64,000 bases of DNA from Engelhardtia mirabilis (GTDB taxonomy: Bacteria > Planctomycetota > UBA1135 > GCA-002686595), in contig CP036296.1 in the NCBI GenBank assembly GCA_007751255.1, positions 806,001 to 870,000 on the forward strand. Direction: 5' to 3'. Under the pieces are notes generated by a model. That model ran no database searches and had not been told where the DNA came from. It saw only the letters and a program-made list of their open reading frames with translations. This document shows positions 60,995-64,000 of the stretch, piece by piece; the first letter of the stretch is position 1, and each line of letters opens with the position of its first letter. A program made the position numbers and the translations under genes.

Positions 60995-62656
60995 TCACTC
61001 GCCCAGGCACAGTCGCAGGCCATTGGTCAGCCGCAGGAGATCCAGGCCGCCGCCGAGGTTGACCGAGGCGCCCTGGGCGTAGAGGTCCGCGCCCGCCAGG
61101 GCCGGCAGGGCCGGAACGGTGAGCGCCAGCGAGCCGGGCGAACCGACCATCGGCACTTGCAGGGGCGCGGGGCTCAGCGCCACCAGCAACTCGCCCGCGA
61201 CGCCCAGGGGCACCCCGCAGGGACTACCCGGGATGACCGGCAGGGCCGACAGGAACAGGCTCGAGGCCTCGATCGCGAAGTCGCTGCCCGCGGCGTCGAA
61301 GACGATCGACTGACCCAGGGCGGGCGGCGCGCTGACCGTCAAGGTCATGGGGTTGCCGCTGCAGCCTGCGAGGACCTCGACGCCGGCTTCGAGGGTCGCG
61401 CTGAAGACGCCATTGCGGCCGTCGTCGAGCACGCCCCGGAACAGGATCCGCGTGCCGTCGGGCGCCATCGCGAAGCCGTCCTGGAAGGCGTACACGTCGA
61501 TGAACGTCGCCCCCTCGAAGGTCGTCAGCCCTTCGACCACGAGCGGCTCGTGGTCGATGAACAGGCCGTTGCGAAGGCCGCCGTCGAGCCAAGTGCCGAT
61601 CCACAGCACCTGCCCGCCCTCGTCGATCTGCAGCGGCGCGGTCTGGCTGAAGTTGAGGATCGTCGCGCCGGGAACGCCGGGCACAGGATCACCCGACTGC
61701 ACCAGCTTCTGACCGTTGACGGCGATCAGGTGCTCGGTGGCACTGTCGCCCGAGAGTTTGCCCTGGATCACCCAGTCGGCCTTCGAGTTGATATCCAGCG
61801 GCGCGTAGGAGAGGTCTTTCCAAGTGCGCCCGAGCAGCGGCGAGGGGCCGCCCTCCTGGACCACGGGCGTGCCGTTGATCAGGGCGCTGATCTCGAACGC
61901 CGCCGGGCCGCTGGCGTCGACCAACCACATGCAGATGCCGTTCTCGCTGATCGCCTTCGAGTGCGGGCCGCCGTGGATCGACTCGACCGACTGGGTGGCG
62001 CCGGAGGCCGTGGTCACGTTGTCGCCCGTCTTCGACATCAGCACGTCGACCAAGACTGAGCCCGCGTCGTCGAGGGTCATCAGGTGCAGCCCCTGATCGT
62101 AGACCGCGGCTGTGTTCGGATCGTCGACCGAGGCGTGCAGCAGGATCTGGTTGCTGCTGTTGTTCAGCACCTGGCTGAACGACGCCCAGAGCGCGCCCTG
62201 CCCGTAGGAAGTGGCCGGCGCGTTGTCGCCCGAGCGGAACAACTCGTGCCCGCCCCAGTGCACGATCTCGGCGTTGAAGCCGCCGGACAGGGGCCAGGTG
62301 TAAAGGTCACTGGCGAGCTTGCCCGTGTCGTCCAGGCTGAGCTGTCCGAAGCCGTTGAGGCCCGTGTCGAGCACGCCCGGGACAGGGTCGCCCTCGCGGT
62401 AGTAGACCGCTCCGTCGATCAGCACCACCGAGTTCGCGAAGGTGTCGGGGAAGCTGGTGTTGACCGCGATGGCCCAGTTGCCGTTGTCGTTGAGCGCCAG
62501 GTCGGTGATGCCGTCCACCAGTCCGATCCCGGCCACGGTGTCGTCCTTCAGCACCACGGGCTCGAAGACCCAGTCGCCGGCGGCGGCCACCGCGGCAAAG
62601 GGGCCGGCAGCGAATGCGGTGGCGACGGTCAAGCGACGTGCGGTTCTGCGGGACAT
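60995..62656 (-). CDS. Secreted beta-propeller-like protein of unknown function
   Basis: A 553-residue exported protein with signal peptide (LTVATAFAAGPFAAVAAA) and a ribosome site GGAG seven bases before the ATG. Most of it is made of short repeated units like NDNGNWAIAV, DDTGKLASDLY and NSKADWVIQG, with INGTPVV/IDGAVYY-type strands between them, as in seven-bladed-propeller-like repeats of secreted planctomycete proteins. The last 120 or so residues form a distinct beta domain (GSPGSLALTVPALPALAGA, then LRLTNGLRLCLG). It has no recognised enzyme motif. It likely lies on the cell surface or is released. Confidence 0.75.
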   Translation of the reverse strand: MSRRTARRLTVATAFAAGPFAAVAAAGDWVFEPVVLKDDTVAGIGLVDGITDLALNDNGNWAIAVNTSFPDTFANSVVLIDGAVYYREGDPVPGVLDTGLNGFGQLSLDDTGKLASDLYTWPLSGGFNAEIVHWGGHELFRSGDNAPATSYGQGALWASFSQVLNNSSNQILLHASVDDPNTAAVYDQGLHLMTLDDAGSVLVDVLMSKTGDNVTTASGATQSVESIHGGPHSKAISENGICMWLVDASGPAAFEISALINGTPVVQEGGPSPLLGRTWKDLSYAPLDINSKADWVIQGKLSGDSATEHLIAVNGQKLVQSGDPVPGVPGATILNFSQTAPLQIDEGGQVLWIGTWLDGGLRNGLFIDHEPLVVEGLTTFEGATFIDVYAFQDGFAMAPDGTRILFRGVLDDGRNGVFSATLEAGVEVLAGCSGNPMTLTVSAPPALGQSIVFDAAGSDFAIEASSLFLSALPVIPGSPCGVPLGVAGELLVALSPAPLQVPMVGSPGSLALTVPALPALAGADLYAQGASVNLGGGLDLLRLTNGLRLCLGE

Positions 62657-62921
62657 GGGCTGCTCCGGGGAGTGGGGGTGGCGATCGCTCGCACAGCAGG
62701 GGCGAGCACAGCTGGGACGGGGCGCCTCGCCGCGATCGCGACCGCGGCGAGGTAGGAGATTCTATCTGCCTGCGCGAAGGCCGTGTTCGACCGGGCATCG
62801 TGCCGCCGGCTCCGCGCACACGACGTCACCACGGATCGCAGTCCGCCAGACAGGGGGCCGTGGACCGGATCGGTCCACGGCCCCGCCGAGGCCTTCGCTG
62901 CGCGAAGTCAGCGGCGCCAGC

Positions 62922-64000
62922 TCACAGGGTCGTGAGCGGCACGACCTCGAGTCCACTCAACCACGGCTCGGCGCCGCCGGACGGCACGACGCCGGCCTGC
63001 AGCCAGATCTCGAGCCCCGACAGCGCGGGATTCGCCGGCAAGAGGTAGCTGTTGGTGACACAGCCCGGCCCGGCCACCACGTAGGAGTCAACCTGGAACG
63101 CACCCAGCGGATCGATCCACAGGGTCCCGAAGCCGACGTCGATCGCCGCTCGCCCCGGCGAGGTCCACAGCAGGGCCAGCGACGTCGCCTCCACGCAGGT
63201 CTCGATCTCGAGCGGCTTGCCGAGTGACGGCACTCGCTTCCAGGTCAGGTTCCGCGTGCGGTTGGTCCACAGGTGGTCGGGACCGCGTCCGCCGGTCGAG
63301 ATGAATCCCGGGGTGTAGGTGCCGTCCGCGGCCACGAAGAGGTCCTCGTCGCCGTCGCCGTCCACGTCGGCCAGGTCGAAGCCCCGGGCGCCGTTGGCGC
63401 CCCCCGGGAAGGCCGATTGGATCGGTGCTGCGAGGTTTCCACCGGTGTTGACCCACAGGTACCCGACGCCACTGCCGACGCCGACGAGGTCTTGGTCCCC
63501 GTCGAGGTCCACGTCCGCGAAGCGCAGGGCGTCCGTGACGATCTCGACCGGAGGCAGGAACTCGGTCGCCGTGAAGGTCGCTGTGCCGTCGTTCAGGAAG
63601 AGCCGATCGACGCCTGTGGAGTCGACGAACGCGTCGAGATCACCGTCCGCATCCACGTCGCCGAAAGCCACCCGGTTGGAGAACACCGCCGGGGTCGAGA
63701 GGGCACCCGCGTGGAGGGTGAAGCCGGCGCTGCCGTCGTTCAGCCAGACGCGGTCCGAGCCATCGGTGAAGCCGATCGGCGCCGATCCGGCACGGTTGGC
63801 GAAGAACGCGTCGACCGAACCATCCCCGTCGAGGTCGCCCAGGGCCAGGTCGTTCACGTTCATCAAGGGATTCGCGAACTGGGCGCCATCGACGGTGGTC
63901 GCACCACCGGGCTGCTGCAGCACGAGCGCCGTCGCCAGGTAGGGCGGCTGGGTGACCGTCGTGCCCGCAATCGCGTCGAGGTCGCCGTCGCCGTCCAGGT
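62922..64000 (-). CDS. Secreted FG-GAP/VCBS repeat protein, 5' part outside the window
   Basis: A partial gene running off the right end: the frame is open to base 64000, so the start is missing. It holds tandem FG-GAP-like calcium repeats: LDGDGDLDAIAG, then LGDLDGDGSVDAFFANR, then FGDVDADGDLDAFVDS, then FADVDLDGDQDLVGVG, then LADVDGDGDEDLFVAADG. After the repeats there is a C-terminal beta domain of about 110 residues ending LSGLEVVPLTTL, similar in style to the tails of the other secreted proteins in this window. Such proteins form integrin-like propellers that bind calcium. It is likely an extracellular adhesion or matrix protein. Confidence 0.88.
   Translation of the reverse strand, partial: LDGDGDLDAIAGTTVTQPPYLATALVLQQPGGATTVDGAQFANPLMNVNDLALGDLDGDGSVDAFFANRAGSAPIGFTDGSDRVWLNDGSAGFTLHAGALSTPAVFSNRVAFGDVDADGDLDAFVDSTGVDRLFLNDGTATFTATEFLPPVEIVTDALRFADVDLDGDQDLVGVGSGVGYLWVNTGGNLAAPIQSAFPGGANGARGFDLADVDGDGDEDLFVAADGTYTPGFISTGGRGPDHLWTNRTRNLTWKRVPSLGKPLEIETCVEATSLALLWTSPGRAAIDVGFGTLWIDPLGAFQVDSYVVAGPGCVTNSYLLPANPALSGLEIWLQAGVVPSGGAEPWLSGLEVVPLTTL

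Noticed and set aside
1-64000. Actinobacterial origin on the basis of high GC and some families
   Set aside because: The kinase-FGE fusion, DUF2231-cytochrome protein, beta-helix and FG-GAP secreted proteins and lipoprotein sulfatase fit Planctomycetota-type genomes better; this remains an inference.
1-64000. CRISPR arrays, rRNA or tRNA genes, complete insertion sequences
   Set aside because: No regularly spaced repeats, no recognisable RNA gene, no transposase. The only mobile-element trace is the broken recombinase at 12605-13663.

Overview
The window is about 64 kb of very GC-rich bacterial chromosome carrying mostly single-copy housekeeping, envelope and storage genes. The lineage is inferred, not proven, to be Planctomycetota (or a close PVC-type relative). 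The evidence is the mix of families: a DUF2231-plus-CxxCH cytochrome protein, a Ser/Thr kinase fused to a formylglycine-enzyme-like domain, secreted FG-GAP and right-handed beta-helix proteins with a shared C-terminal beta domain, a secreted TIM-barrel isomerase with a twin-arginine/lipoprotein-like leader, and a sulfatase lipoprotein. No rRNA, tRNA or CRISPR array was recognised.

Layout. 0.2-8.7 kb: Maf pyrophosphatase, an S41 peptidase, two tandem paralogous secreted beta-helix proteins, a frame-broken gene, a sugar isomerase-like protein and a GH2-like secreted protein. 8.9-15.0 kb: a visibly AT-richer accessory stretch with three secreted or membrane proteins of unknown role, an orphan C-terminal fragment, a tyrosine-recombinase remnant broken by frameshifts, and a redoxin gene cut off beside it. 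This looks like a decayed integrated element. 15.2-24.1 kb: SRPBCC protein, M28 peptidase, cytochrome-domain membrane protein, a NUDIX-metallo-beta-lactamase fusion, a MauE-like/thioredoxin-like protein, an M14-like DUF2817 peptidase, and a stomatin-like SPFH protein with a small ribbon-helix-helix partner.

24.3-32.9 kb: a two-gene SbcCD/YhaNO-like nuclease operon (GTGA overlap), Sua5/YrdC, a MORN-like lipoprotein overlapping a sulfatase lipoprotein, and a pseudopilin-like protein. 33.0-39.0 kb: a complete seven-gene Mrp Na+/H+ antiporter operon (mrpABCDEFG), followed by a degenerate metallo-beta-lactamase-fold protein and leucyl aminopeptidase. 41.6-47.2 kb: a tightly overlapped run starting with ornithine-lipid acyltransferases (OlsB, OlsA), then DinB-like and NRDE/TANGO2-like proteins, ending in an 886-residue alpha/beta hydrolase-DedA-ATP-grasp fusion. 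47.7-48.9 kb: a lone AAA_14/DUF4143 ATPase with a striking inverted repeat against its start codon.

48.9-55.6 kb: a full cyanophycin cluster, read on the minus strand: isoaspartyl dipeptidase, cyanophycinase, cyanophycin synthetase, and an extra Mur-ligase protein that lacks the ATP-grasp half. Together these can make, cut and recycle an Asp-Arg storage polymer. 55.7-64.0 kb: TPR and TM2 proteins, an unrecognised protein, a kinase-FGE-like fusion overlapping a JmjC/cupin-like protein, and two secreted proteins, the last running off the window.

The most unusual observations are (i) a dispersed intergenic repeat of about 75 bp, three good copies and one partial, with a conserved GGGTTAC[AG]CC core; (ii) the hydrolase-DedA-ATP-grasp triple fusion; (iii) the Mur ligase without ATP-grasp beside cyanophycin synthetase; (iv) the CTTGCAAAAG dyad touching the DUF4143 ATPase start codon; and (v) the decayed island with breaks at C/G homopolymers, which may be real decay or assembly error.
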